64,000 nucleotides of DNA from Polyangiaceae bacterium. GTDB lineage: Bacteria > Myxococcota_A > Polyangia > Polyangiales > Polyangiaceae. The notes beneath the pieces were generated by a model. It had not been told where the DNA came from and did no database searches. It saw only the letters and a list, made by a program, of their open reading frames with translations. Positions 27,021 through 35,030 of this stretch are shown here, piece after piece. Position 1 is the first letter of the stretch. The number at the start of each line of letters is the position of its first letter. Both the position numbers and the translations under genes were made by a program. The stretch spans positions 124,001 through 188,000 of the forward strand of contig JABSRN010000002.1 of the NCBI GenBank assembly GCA_013214025.1, in the 5' to 3' direction.

Positions 27021-27985
27021 GTCTAGATCTCACGTTCAGTGACGAGCAGGCGGGCATCCTCGATGCCATTCGCAAGTTCACCAAGGAGCGCTGCCCCGGC
27101 GAGACCGTCCGGGAACTCGCCGGAAAGTTTCCGACTGAACTTTGGGCGGAGCTAGCCGAGCTCGGTGTGTTGCCCATCGCCACAGAAGACGGCGGCGGTG
27201 GGGCCCTCGAAGTGGTTGCAGCTATGGAGGCGCTGGGAGCCGCGGTCTTTCCCGGCCCCCTCGCGGAGACCTTTCTGGCGACTCAGATCCTCGAGGGAGA
27301 CGAGCTCCAAGAAGTCGGCGCCGGCGAGAGCATTGTTTCTCTGAGCGCAGCACCCCGGGGCGACGCTTTGAGTCTCGTGCCCTGGCCAGAGCAAGCCAAG
27401 GTGTCCCTGCAGATCGACGGCACCAATATTTATCGCTGCAAGACGGTCGGGAGCCCGGAAATGGTGACCAGCCTCGGAGGCGATCCTTACGGCCGAGTGA
27501 AGCTGGAACGCACGGGCGAAGTGAAGAACGCCGCCCGTGGGCTCGCGCTATTCGATATCGCGGTCAGCGCCTATATGGCAGCCGCCGGTGACGATTTGGT
27601 TGAAGTCACCGCTGAGCACGCCCGAACGCGCAAACAGTTCGGGCGCACCCTCGGTGAGTTCCAAGCCGTGGCGCATCCGTTGGCAGAATCGAGCATTGCT
27701 CTCAGTGCCAGTCGCACCTTGGCGCGCGCCGCCGCATGCGCGTTTGATGAAGGCCGAGACGACGCGAACGGTCTGGCCGCGGGAGCTAGGCTCTCCGCTC
27801 GCAAGAGTGCTCTGTTCACGGTTTACGCTAGTCACCAGATTTTCGGCGCCATGGGCATCACGCTGGAGGGGCCTGTCTATCACGTGTCCCGGCGCATCCG
27901 TCAGCTGAGCTCAGCTGGTGCGAGCGTCGCCGTCGCTCACGAAGAGGCACTCGCTCTCTTCGGTATCAATGCCGTCAGCGCCTAG
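27017..27985 (+). CDS. acyl-CoA dehydrogenase, second short-subunit type
   Basis: 322 aa. Blocks: ELAELGVLPIATEDGGGGAL, VVAAMEALGAAVFPGPLAETF, EVTAEHARTRKQFGRTLGEFQAVAHPLAE and SHQIFGAMGITLEGPVYHVSRR. The SEPEAGSD middle motif is missing, as in the gene before. Two adjacent short subunits and two long subunits in one operon suggest two different heterotetramers. The start GTG overlaps the previous stop. Confidence 0.85.
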   Translation: MSLDLTFSDEQAGILDAIRKFTKERCPGETVRELAGKFPTELWAELAELGVLPIATEDGGGGALEVVAAMEALGAAVFPGPLAETFLATQILEGDELQEVGAGESIVSLSAAPRGDALSLVPWPEQAKVSLQIDGTNIYRCKTVGSPEMVTSLGGDPYGRVKLERTGEVKNAARGLALFDIAVSAYMAAAGDDLVEVTAEHARTRKQFGRTLGEFQAVAHPLAESSIALSASRTLARAAACAFDEGRDDANGLAAGARLSARKSALFTVYASHQIFGAMGITLEGPVYHVSRRIRQLSSAGASVAVAHEEALALFGINAVSA

Positions 27986-27994
27986 GGAAACAGC

Positions 27995-28855
27995 ATGACC
28001 AAAATCGCCGACTACCATCAGATCGATCTGGATAAACCCCTCGACGGAGTGATCTACGAGCGCTCGAACCACATCGCGACCATCACACTCAACCGTCCCG
28101 ACCGCGGCAACGCGCTCGCCCCGAATATGCACGCCGTCATGCGAGCCATTTGGACGGACGTTCGCGAGAACGACGACATTCGCGTCGCCATCATCCAAAG
28201 CTCAGGAGAAAAACACTTCTGCACGGGTTTTGATGTTGACGAAGCCGACTCTGACGAAGTGGATGACGTGTTCAACAACCGTCCCGCCAAAGAAGCAGTA
28301 TTCTGGTCGCCACACCAGAACGGCGTGTGGAAACCTGTTATCTGTGCCGTCAACGGGCTCGTTGTCGGCGGAGGGCTTCACTTTGTCGTCGACTCCGACA
28401 TCGTGTTGGCCAGCAAGAACGTCAAGTTTATGGACACCCACGTGAACATCGGCATGGTGGGCGCCGTGGAGAATATCGGTCTCGCCAAACGATTGCCCAT
28501 GGGCATGGCCTTGCGCATGACACTAATGGGCAAGGCGTTCCGCTTGCCTGCCGAGCGAGCTTACCAGGTGGGCTTGGTCGATGAGCTGGTCGAGACCCCT
28601 GCGGACGTGGGCCCCGCAGCTCGTGCGATGGCCGAGGAGATGTTGAAGAACTCGCCCCAAGCCATGGCGCTCTCCAAGCAGGCCATGTGGGAGTCGATGG
28701 AACAGGGCTACAGCGCCGCCATGGAAAACGGCTGGCGACTGCTCAAGCTGCAGTGGAGTCACCCTGACTTTGAAGAGGGCCCGAAGGCTTTCGGAGAGCG
28801 CCGAGCGCCGAACTGGGATCCGAACCCCAATGCACGCATTGGAGACAAGTCGTGA
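27995..28855 (+). CDS. crotonase-fold (enoyl-CoA hydratase/isomerase family) protein lacking both catalytic Glu
   Basis: 286 aa. Family features: IATITLNRPDRGNALAPNM, oxyanion region EKHFCTGFDVDEAD, VNGLVVGGGLHF (second oxyanion Gly). The place of ECH Glu144 ('P-E-I-L-x-G') reads T-H-V-N-I-G, so it is His, and the place of Glu164 ('M-E-M') reads L-R-M, so it is Arg. A simple hydration mechanism is therefore doubtful; other crotonases hydrolyse, decarboxylate or cleave C-C bonds. In the acyl-CoA dehydrogenase operon; 9 bp after the previous stop and overlapping the next start. Confidence 0.9.
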   Translation: MTKIADYHQIDLDKPLDGVIYERSNHIATITLNRPDRGNALAPNMHAVMRAIWTDVRENDDIRVAIIQSSGEKHFCTGFDVDEADSDEVDDVFNNRPAKEAVFWSPHQNGVWKPVICAVNGLVVGGGLHFVVDSDIVLASKNVKFMDTHVNIGMVGAVENIGLAKRLPMGMALRMTLMGKAFRLPAERAYQVGLVDELVETPADVGPAARAMAEEMLKNSPQAMALSKQAMWESMEQGYSAAMENGWRLLKLQWSHPDFEEGPKAFGERRAPNWDPNPNARIGDKS

Positions 28856-29973
28856 AGTTCACTTTTTCCGATGAAGAAGAGGCCTTCCGCGCAGAGGTGA
28901 AGGAGTTCTTGAAGGACTACCAGGACCTCAACGGCTTTTTCGACCAGGGGCACGACTGGCCCTCGGTGCGTGAATTTTTCAAGGCCATGGCGGCAAAGGG
29001 TTACCTATCTGTCTGCTGGCCCGAAGAGTATGGCGGACTGAATAAGTCGGCGAGCTACGAGTACATTGTCTGGGACGAGGTCGCCTACGCCCGCTGCGCC
29101 CGCCCCCCGCTCGGGCCCGGTATCGTAGCCAAGACCATCATTCGTTATGGCGACGACGAACAAAAGAAGCGTTGGCTCAAGCCATTGCGAGATGGTGAGA
29201 TGCATTTCTCACTGGCTTACTCCGAGCCGGAAGCGGGCTCGGATTTGGCAAGTGTTCGTTGCCGCGCGGAGCTCAAGGGTGACAAGTACATCGTCAATGG
29301 CCAGAAGTGCTGGCAGTCCTACGCCCAAGACATGGACTACTTCTGGCTGCTGTGTCGTACGGGGACCCAAGAGAGTCGAGGCCGTGGTTGCTCCCTGATG
29401 ATCGTGCCCAAGGACGCCCCTGGCATTACTGTCGCGCCCCTGCCGCTGATGGACGATGACCAACTCAACGAGGTGTTTTTCGACAACGTTGAGATCCCCG
29501 TGAACCAGCGAATCGGGCCCGAAAACGGCGCTTGGAAGCTAATGAACGCAGCGCTTGCGGACGAGCGCCATATTCAATTCCCGCCCTCCCGTTTGCGCCG
29601 CGACCTCGAGGACGTGATCTCGTGGACCCGGGATCAGGGATTGCTCGACGACCCTGTCGTGCGAAACACGCTGGGCGATCTCGCCAGTCAGGTCCTAGAA
29701 GGCGAAGTCCTGGGCCTCTCCGTGCTCGACGCCATGATGCGTGGCGAACACGGAGTGATGGAAGCTGCCGCTAATAAGGTCGCGCAGACCATCTCCTGTC
29801 AGAACATCGCGCGGGCGGTCACCGAATTTGGCGGCCCCGAGTCCTTGGTCAAAGGCACTCTGAGCGAGCTGATATGGCGCCAAAGCATGTGGGAAACCAT
29901 CGGTGGCGGTACGTCCGAAATCATGCGCGGCGTGATAGCTCGAAACAGTTTGGGTCTCGTCGCGAAGACCTGA
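28852..29973 (+). CDS. acyl-CoA dehydrogenase, large-subunit type
   Basis: 373 aa. Motifs WPEEYGGLNKSASYEYIVWD, AYSEPEAGSDLASVRC, GQKCWQSYAQDMDYFWLLCR, and MWETIGGGTSEIMRGVIARN at the C-terminus. As in the first subunit, the usual catalytic Glu of 'YEGTSEI' is Gly (GGGTSEI). Likely partner of one of the short subunits. Last gene of the operon; the next gene runs in the opposite direction. Confidence 0.92.
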   Translation: MKFTFSDEEEAFRAEVKEFLKDYQDLNGFFDQGHDWPSVREFFKAMAAKGYLSVCWPEEYGGLNKSASYEYIVWDEVAYARCARPPLGPGIVAKTIIRYGDDEQKKRWLKPLRDGEMHFSLAYSEPEAGSDLASVRCRAELKGDKYIVNGQKCWQSYAQDMDYFWLLCRTGTQESRGRGCSLMIVPKDAPGITVAPLPLMDDDQLNEVFFDNVEIPVNQRIGPENGAWKLMNAALADERHIQFPPSRLRRDLEDVISWTRDQGLLDDPVVRNTLGDLASQVLEGEVLGLSVLDAMMRGEHGVMEAAANKVAQTISCQNIARAVTEFGGPESLVKGTLSELIWRQSMWETIGGGTSEIMRGVIARNSLGLVAKT

Positions 29974-29979
29974 GCTAGC

Positions 29980-30005
29980 TGCGGCTCAGTAGTGCGGCTC
30001 AGTAG
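29980..30005. repeat. perfect 13-bp tandem duplication at a gene end
   Basis: TGCGGCTCAGTAG is present twice in a row (29980-29992, 29993-30005). The second copy holds the stop codon of the minus-strand gene, the first lies just past it. This is the second gene-end duplication in the window. Confidence 0.9.
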
Positions 30006-31762
30006 CGCCCCTCGATGCCCACCACGGTGCGGTACTGGAGCAGCCGCAGCACCGGGGCATGAGTGACCGGGCGCAACATCGTCAAGGTAAGAGGGTCGAA
30101 GCTGAGGGCGGTGTGCTCGCCGGGCTCCCAGCGTAGGCCCACCATACGTAACTCCGCATACACTCCGGTGGTTCCGCTGTCGTCCAGCGGTGTGGCGTAG
30201 CGCAGAGTACTGGTGCCGAGCGCTACGGCCGTCCGCAGATAGCCTTGTCCGTAGATGTATTCTCCGCCAACACCGAGGTTCAGGACTCCGGGGCGAACGC
30301 CGGCATTGAACTCCGTCGAGACCCAATAATTTCGCTCTACGATGAGCGTCGCTCCCCAGGCGCCGAAGCGGTAGCCACCGCGCAAAGCGTACCCAAAAGA
30401 CACGTTGATCAGAGAATGGTTGCTGCTATCCGACAGGGACGAGCCGTGGAGTTCGAGGGCGGCGAAGGCTTCGTTTTCTCTGGCGTGGGCGTTCTCCGTC
30501 CAGCTGCCAGCGAGACCCAGCGTTAGCAATAGCGCGCCGGTCATCGGTCGCAGCGCGTGCCCTGGGCGACGGCGCAGGGGAGGTCTGGGCGGGGGGCGGC
30601 GTCGGGCGGCAAACAATGCGAGGATAGCCAAGTAGCCGAGGCCCGCGGAGCAGGCGTCCGTGTCGGAGTCGCGCCCGATCCGGCATTCGCAACTCGGTAG
30701 GTAGGGGCCGGTTTGCCCTTCTTCGGCAATGCTCAGCCACGGTGTGCCGCAAAAATCGTTCGCTTGGGTGCAGCAGCTGCGCTCGATAGCGTTGGCGTCA
30801 TCCGCAATCAGCGCGGCGTCGCAATCAGGTTTGTAGGTAATCCAACCGCAATCCGTACGAGCCGTTTCTCCCTCGGGGCAGGCCGAGAGTCCCGTCTCTA
30901 GTCTCGTCCAGTTTCCTTCGGCGGCGCCGGCGGCGGCGATGACCAGGGAGCGGCTTGTGGCGGTGGCGCGGTTGACGAGCACTTCGATGGGGCCGTGACA
31001 ATCGTCGAGCCCATCGGAGTGGGGCATGCCGTCGCGATTGACGCTCAGCTCCCCCGTTAGGGCCTCGGTGTAGTTGAGGACGGAATACACGTAGGCGCCG
31101 TCCGCGCTGCGGATAGTATGAGAGTGCGCGTCTTGGATGGCGTGGATCGCTTGGCCGAGAATGTAGAAAGGCTCCCATACAGGCAGCGGCACCGCGTCGT
31201 AAAAATCTAGGTAGAGCTCGGCTTCGATGATTCGCTCACTTGGGGGTTTGGATACGGCCTCGACGTATTGGTCCACGTACTCGCGAATGACATCGTGTGT
31301 GCCGTTGATAGCGCTCAAATCTCCGAGTAGCCCGTCGTCCGCCGGGGCCCGAAGCGAGTGTTTGTATTGTCCAATGGCGCTGGGATCGGCGTGAATTCGT
31401 CGCAGAGCGTTGAGATCGCTCACTGAGTGTCCGCTGGTATCCGGCGCACGCACCCCCAGCACCACGCTCAGGATGAAGAAACGGACCACGGGGTCCTCTT
31501 CGAAGCGCGCTATCACCTCCGGGTTTGTGCGAAACAGATCACCGCGGAGTAGCGGGGGCAGCAAGCGCTGGGCGAGTTCGTCCCAGGTGCCGTCTGGCAG
31601 AACCAGCTGCGGTGGCGGAACCTGAAGCAACAGTTCGACTACCGCTTTCACGGTGAGCCTCTCGTGGCAAGAATCGCTAAATCCTGTTTGTAGAGTATAG
31701 GCTGACGCGGGTGCGACAAAGCTCGTGACCAGGGCGAGGGCGAGACCGATTCGCGTGGCCAT
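29999..31762 (-). CDS. MYXO-CTERM phospholipase-C-like protein fused in frame to a beta-barrel domain
   Basis: 587 aa from ATG 31762, just before a signal peptide (IGLALALVTSFVAPASAYT). (1) ~20-330: helical, with SCHERLTVKAV and GQAIHAIQDAHSHTIRS, similar in style to zinc-dependent phospholipase C / S1-P1 proteins; then Cys-rich (SCCTQANDFCGTPW, PSCECRIG). (2) ~385-420: ACSAGLGYLAILALFAARRR, a MYXO-CTERM-like Cys/helix/Arg sorting tail. (3) From M at 30544: a second signal-like helix (MTGALLLTLGLAGSWTENAHA) and a ~160-residue beta domain closely similar to the whole neighbouring upstream protein. One continuous frame, but possibly two proteins: an independent start at 30544 would yield 181 aa. 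Confidence 0.75.
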   Translation of the reverse strand: MATRIGLALALVTSFVAPASAYTLQTGFSDSCHERLTVKAVVELLLQVPPPQLVLPDGTWDELAQRLLPPLLRGDLFRTNPEVIARFEEDPVVRFFILSVVLGVRAPDTSGHSVSDLNALRRIHADPSAIGQYKHSLRAPADDGLLGDLSAINGTHDVIREYVDQYVEAVSKPPSERIIEAELYLDFYDAVPLPVWEPFYILGQAIHAIQDAHSHTIRSADGAYVYSVLNYTEALTGELSVNRDGMPHSDGLDDCHGPIEVLVNRATATSRSLVIAAAGAAEGNWTRLETGLSACPEGETARTDCGWITYKPDCDAALIADDANAIERSCCTQANDFCGTPWLSIAEEGQTGPYLPSCECRIGRDSDTDACSAGLGYLAILALFAARRRPPPRPPLRRRPGHALRPMTGALLLTLGLAGSWTENAHARENEAFAALELHGSSLSDSSNHSLINVSFGYALRGGYRFGAWGATLIVERNYWVSTEFNAGVRPGVLNLGVGGEYIYGQGYLRTAVALGTSTLRYATPLDDSGTTGVYAELRMVGLRWEPGEHTALSFDPLTLTMLRPVTHAPVLRLLQYRTVVGIEGRY

Positions 31763-31776
31763 TCTTTGCAGCGCCC

Positions 31777-32376
31777 TCACAGCGAGTCCCACTCGCCGTG
31801 AAACGTCGTCATGTACTGAATTTCGATCAATGGGATGCCCGTGAGTACTGGGATCATGAGCTTCGCGGCGAGTGGATCGAGACCGAGCCGCCAGCTTTTC
31901 GATGGTTGCCACGTCAGCCCTAGGGGGCGCGCATCGGCAAAGACGCCGATAGCCCCGGCCTCCTCATCGACGCTCGTTTCTTTTACGAGCATCGATGCCC
32001 CGAAGGCGAGGGCGCTTCGGGCGAAGCCGTCTAAGAACTGATAACTCGCGCCCAGCCCAAAGTTGACAGCAGATACCCGTTCGGTGGCGCCGGTGATCTC
32101 CGGCGACTTCCAGGTATTAAATTCTAGAACCGTGAACGCGCCCCAGTGCTCGTAGCGGTAGCCCGCGCGTGCAGCCAGCGCAGTGGCTCTGGCGAACTGT
32201 TCGCGGTTACTGACAACGGCCAGACCGAGCTCGGCCTGCACGTAGAGCCCGGTCGGCGCGGGGCTGGGGCTCGGTGCAGCGCTGGGTTTCGCCGAGGCGA
32301 CACTGGGGAGGCATACAGCAGAGCTGTACACCAAGATCAGAGGGGCGAGGTGTTGGCAAGTGCAGCGCGGAAGCAC
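31777..32376 (-). CDS. outer-membrane beta-barrel-like protein, paralogue of the neighbouring gene's C-terminal domain
   Basis: 199 aa with a signal peptide ending near SVASA. The mature part, e.g. YVQAELGLAVVSNREQFARA, RAGYRYEHWGAFTVLEFNTW and GASYQFLDGFARSALAFGAS, reads as alternating strands. Lined up with the C-terminal 150 residues of the next gene, shared positions include GYR-WGA, GVRA/GLGASY, G-R-A-ALG-S, GVYAE-R/GVFADAR, GL-W-P, L-LDPL and the closing IEI-Y/LLQY. It lies 14 bp upstream of that gene on the same strand, so the pair is probably a tandem duplication within one operon. Confidence 0.78.
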   Translation of the reverse strand: MLPRCTCQHLAPLILVYSSAVCLPSVASAKPSAAPSPSPAPTGLYVQAELGLAVVSNREQFARATALAARAGYRYEHWGAFTVLEFNTWKSPEITGATERVSAVNFGLGASYQFLDGFARSALAFGASMLVKETSVDEEAGAIGVFADARPLGLTWQPSKSWRLGLDPLAAKLMIPVLTGIPLIEIQYMTTFHGEWDSL

Positions 32377-32618
32377 GGGTGGGATACTAGGTTCAGGAAT
32401 CGAAGAAAGCTAGGCGCGCTTCGTACGCTGCACGACTGCTGTGCGGGACCGCTGGGACAGCGCCTTGCCGATAGTGGGCATCCGGGTTTGGCGATATGGA
32501 ATCGTTGATTCCAGCTTTGAGACAGGGATTTCGCTCTTCGCACATAGCGTTTGCGGACATAGCGATGATGGGGAGGGCGCTGTGGCCCGCGTTCCATTGG
32601 CTGCAGGATCGGGAGCGG

Positions 32619-32662
32619 ACAGCCGGGTGAGGACTGAGCCGCTCAGTCCTCACCCGGGCTGT
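32619..32662 (-). other. large hairpin over a gene end
   Basis: Arms ACAGCCGGGTGAGGACTGAG and its near-complete reverse complement (one extra base) pair across a 3-nt loop. It covers the last codons and stop of the 90-aa gene. No T-run follows, so it is a hairpin rather than a textbook terminator; it may protect or end the transcript. Confidence 0.7.
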
Positions 32663-32915
32663 TAGAGTCTGCGCTGTTAGAGTCTGGGCCGCTATCTTGG
32701 GCGGAGCCATCGATGCCGCCGTCTCCACAGCTGCAGGGACCAAAACCGCTGAGATCCGCCAGGCAATGCCGTTGGCCTTCGCAGCTACCGGTCGTACACG
32801 CGATACGGGTGTCGTAGACGCACTTCGCTCCGCCTGTGCCTGAGACCGGCGCATGGCAGCGGGTTCCCGCGAGACCAAACAGAAGGAGCGCGACAACGGA
32901 GCCTTTAGGAATCAT
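32643..32915 (-). CDS. small Cys-rich lipoprotein-like protein
   Basis: 90 aa. The N-terminus VALLLFGLAGTRC gives a plausible lipobox. The mature part has paired Cys (KCVYDTRIACTTGSCEGQRHC ... PCSCGDGGIDG), resembling the 'C..T...C.G...C......G.C.C' adhesion-type segments frequent in myxobacterial proteins, and an acidic tail (DSGPDSNSADSNSPGED) made by a repeated GCTGTTAGAGTCTG unit. Function unknown. Confidence 0.65.
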   Translation of the reverse strand: MIPKGSVVALLLFGLAGTRCHAPVSGTGGAKCVYDTRIACTTGSCEGQRHCLADLSGFGPCSCGDGGIDGSAQDSGPDSNSADSNSPGED

Positions 32916-32966
32916 GGCGGCAGGCTATCGGAGAGGGTGACAGATAGCCACCCGCCAAGCTTTCCC

Positions 32967-33953
32967 TCAGGAGAGGGTCTCCAAAATCCACTCGCCGACG
33001 ACGGGGAATACCTCCTCCGAGGCGCGCCTGCCGAGGACCAAGTCCAAATGACCGTAGTCTGCGGAGTATCCGTTGATCCTGCTGAAGACGACGTGGCGTT
33101 TGTTGGAAGACCCAAGGGCGTTCAGTGCTGCTGCGACGCCTACCGGTGTGCCCATCTTGTCGCCCGCTCCCGATATCAACAGACTGGGCGTGTGGGCGCC
33201 AGCCAGCTTGGCGCGGTAGTCTACGCTGCCGTCGGCGGATTCAAACTTACGGCTGAGCGCCCAGCCTGCCATTTGTAGCAACTTTTCCTGGGGGACATTG
33301 CTGAAGGAATCCAGACTGGCTTGCATGGCGAGTCGGGGATCAATGTTGTCGATGTTGAACGCCAGACTCACAAGATTGGTTTTGATCAGCCAGGGCCAGG
33401 CGCGGGCGGCAGCGTCACGGAGAGGAATTTGCCTCTTGGGCAGTGGAAGGTGAATCGCCTTGTACGCCAGTCGGCTCAACTTTGGGGTCTTGAGTACGGG
33501 AAATTCGATGGGGGATGCGATAGTGACGAGCGCGTCCGGCATGGTCTCCTCGCGAGTCGCCGTGCTGAGGTGGGCGTAGCCCGCCATGCCTCCCATGCTG
33601 TGGCCGAGCCAACAAATCGGTCCCGCTCCGGCTCGTCGCACGTAGGCGATGAGTGTGGGGACGTCGATGGTCGCCAATTCGTCAAAGTTCCATGTGGTGG
33701 GTCGAGCACACATGGGGGTCGCGTGGCTGAGTCCTCGCCCGCGGAGTTCCGCTACCCAAACGTCGAGGCCCTGGGCGTTCAGATGCCGAGCCAAAGACAG
33801 CTGTTTGAAATCCATGAAGTGACGGTTACAGCCGTAGCCACCACTCAAAATCACCGTCGGGGCGCCGGGCGGGCCCTGGTAGTGGCTGAGGGAGAGGGCC
33901 CAGCCGTCGGGGGTGACGGCGAACCGCAATTCGGGGTTGGGGGCTCTAGACAT
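32967..33953 (-). CDS. alpha/beta hydrolase
   Basis: 328 aa from ATG 33953. Typical fold order: VILSGGYGCNRHFMDFKQLS (oxyanion region), nucleophile elbow LGHSMGGMAG (Ser), and a catalytic His in NGYSADYGHLDLVLG near the C-terminus. A Rieske/lipase-like 'cap' helical part lies between ~residues 150 and 240. Substrate unknown; could be a lipase or esterase feeding the acyl-CoA pathway. A start 15 bp upstream (33968) is possible. Confidence 0.9.
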   Translation of the reverse strand: MSRAPNPELRFAVTPDGWALSLSHYQGPPGAPTVILSGGYGCNRHFMDFKQLSLARHLNAQGLDVWVAELRGRGLSHATPMCARPTTWNFDELATIDVPTLIAYVRRAGAGPICWLGHSMGGMAGYAHLSTATREETMPDALVTIASPIEFPVLKTPKLSRLAYKAIHLPLPKRQIPLRDAAARAWPWLIKTNLVSLAFNIDNIDPRLAMQASLDSFSNVPQEKLLQMAGWALSRKFESADGSVDYRAKLAGAHTPSLLISGAGDKMGTPVGVAAALNALGSSNKRHVVFSRINGYSADYGHLDLVLGRRASEEVFPVVGEWILETLS

Positions 33954-34201
33954 AGGGGATCTCAACAAAACACGCCGCCGCGACGTATATACAAGCGGCC
34001 GACGGGGGCCACCAATTTAGCGACCGAACTGAGCGCCGGCCCGCTTCGGCGGGGCGATCCCGCCGCCGTTTCGCTTGGTTTGACGATCGCTGGGAATTGT
34101 GCGAGCGAAGGGGCGTTGGACGGCCCCCCGGAAGGCGGAAAACGTCCCCGTTTTCACGCCTTATCAGCCGTCCCTGACGATTCCCCAGAACTGGCACTCC
34201 T

Positions 34202-35002
34202 ATGGATTTTGAGACCATCATCTACGAAAAGCGCGGTCCCATCGCGATCATCACACTGAACCGGGTGAAGCGTCACAACGCTATCAACAGCGTGATGAGC
34301 TGCGAACTTCCCCAAGCCTGGGAGGACATCAAGGCCGATCCGGCAATTCGAGCCGTGGTGGTCACCGGTGCAGGCCCCAAAGCCTTGTGCACAGGAATCG
34401 ACGTCATGGACGTGGCAAGCGGGAGCGCAAGGGTGGGCAAGGACGAAGACCGAGGAAAGTACCGCTCGCTCAAATTTACCGCACTGCAGAACCAATGTTG
34501 GAAGCCGGTTGTTACGGCGGTCAACGGTATGGCCCAGGCGGGGGGGCTTCACTTCGTGGCCGATAGCGACTTGGTGATTTGCTCGAAGAAGGCGACCTTC
34601 TTCGATTCCCACGTCAAGGTGGGCCTGGTGGCGGGTTGCGAACCCATTGGTTTGATTCGCCGTATGGCATTCGAACCGGTGATGCGCATGGCAGTTGCCG
34701 GGCTGGTCGAACGAATGAACGCCGAGCGGGCACTCGAGCTGGGATTGGTCAGCGAGGCATTGGAGCCCGAGAAGCTTTTGGACCGCGCGTTGGAGCTGGC
34801 AGGACTGATTGCGAAGAACGCCCCCACAGCAGTCGCCGAAAGCAAGAAGGCGATCTGGGAGAGTCTGAACTTGGGCGACGGAGACGCGGAAGCCATGGGT
34901 CAAAAGCTGATCCAGCAGTACGCCGGCCACAGCGACAGCAAAGAGGCGGAGAGCGCTAAACGAGATGCACGAGCCCCGAACTGGGCGGAATACGGCGCGT
35001 AA
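34202..35002 (+). CDS. crotonase-fold protein lacking both catalytic Glu (copy 2)
   Basis: 266 aa. IAIITLNRVKRHNAINSVMS, oxyanion region PKALCTGIDVMD, VNGMAQAGGLHFVADSDLVI. As in the copy at 27995, the ECH Glu144 position reads S-H-V-K-V-G (His) and the Glu164 position reads M-R-M (Arg). The copies share HFVxDSD, the motif F-D-S/T-H-V and VGLVxG. Probably a member of the same functional subgroup. Ends 28 bp before the third copy. Confidence 0.9.
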   Translation: MDFETIIYEKRGPIAIITLNRVKRHNAINSVMSCELPQAWEDIKADPAIRAVVVTGAGPKALCTGIDVMDVASGSARVGKDEDRGKYRSLKFTALQNQCWKPVVTAVNGMAQAGGLHFVADSDLVICSKKATFFDSHVKVGLVAGCEPIGLIRRMAFEPVMRMAVAGLVERMNAERALELGLVSEALEPEKLLDRALELAGLIAKNAPTAVAESKKAIWESLNLGDGDAEAMGQKLIQQYAGHSDSKEAESAKRDARAPNWAEYGA

Positions 35003-35030
35003 GCCGCTAGATTTGGGAAAGACGAAAAAC

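Noticed and set aside
32393-32896. 167-aa minus-strand frame over the 90-aa lipoprotein
   Set aside because: It lies in another frame of the same strand, passes through the hairpin and has no recognised features; the 90-aa frame has a lipobox.
33321-34259. 312-aa plus-strand frame opposite the alpha/beta hydrolase
   Set aside because: The hydrolase has the GHSMGG motif and catalytic residues; the plus frame has none.
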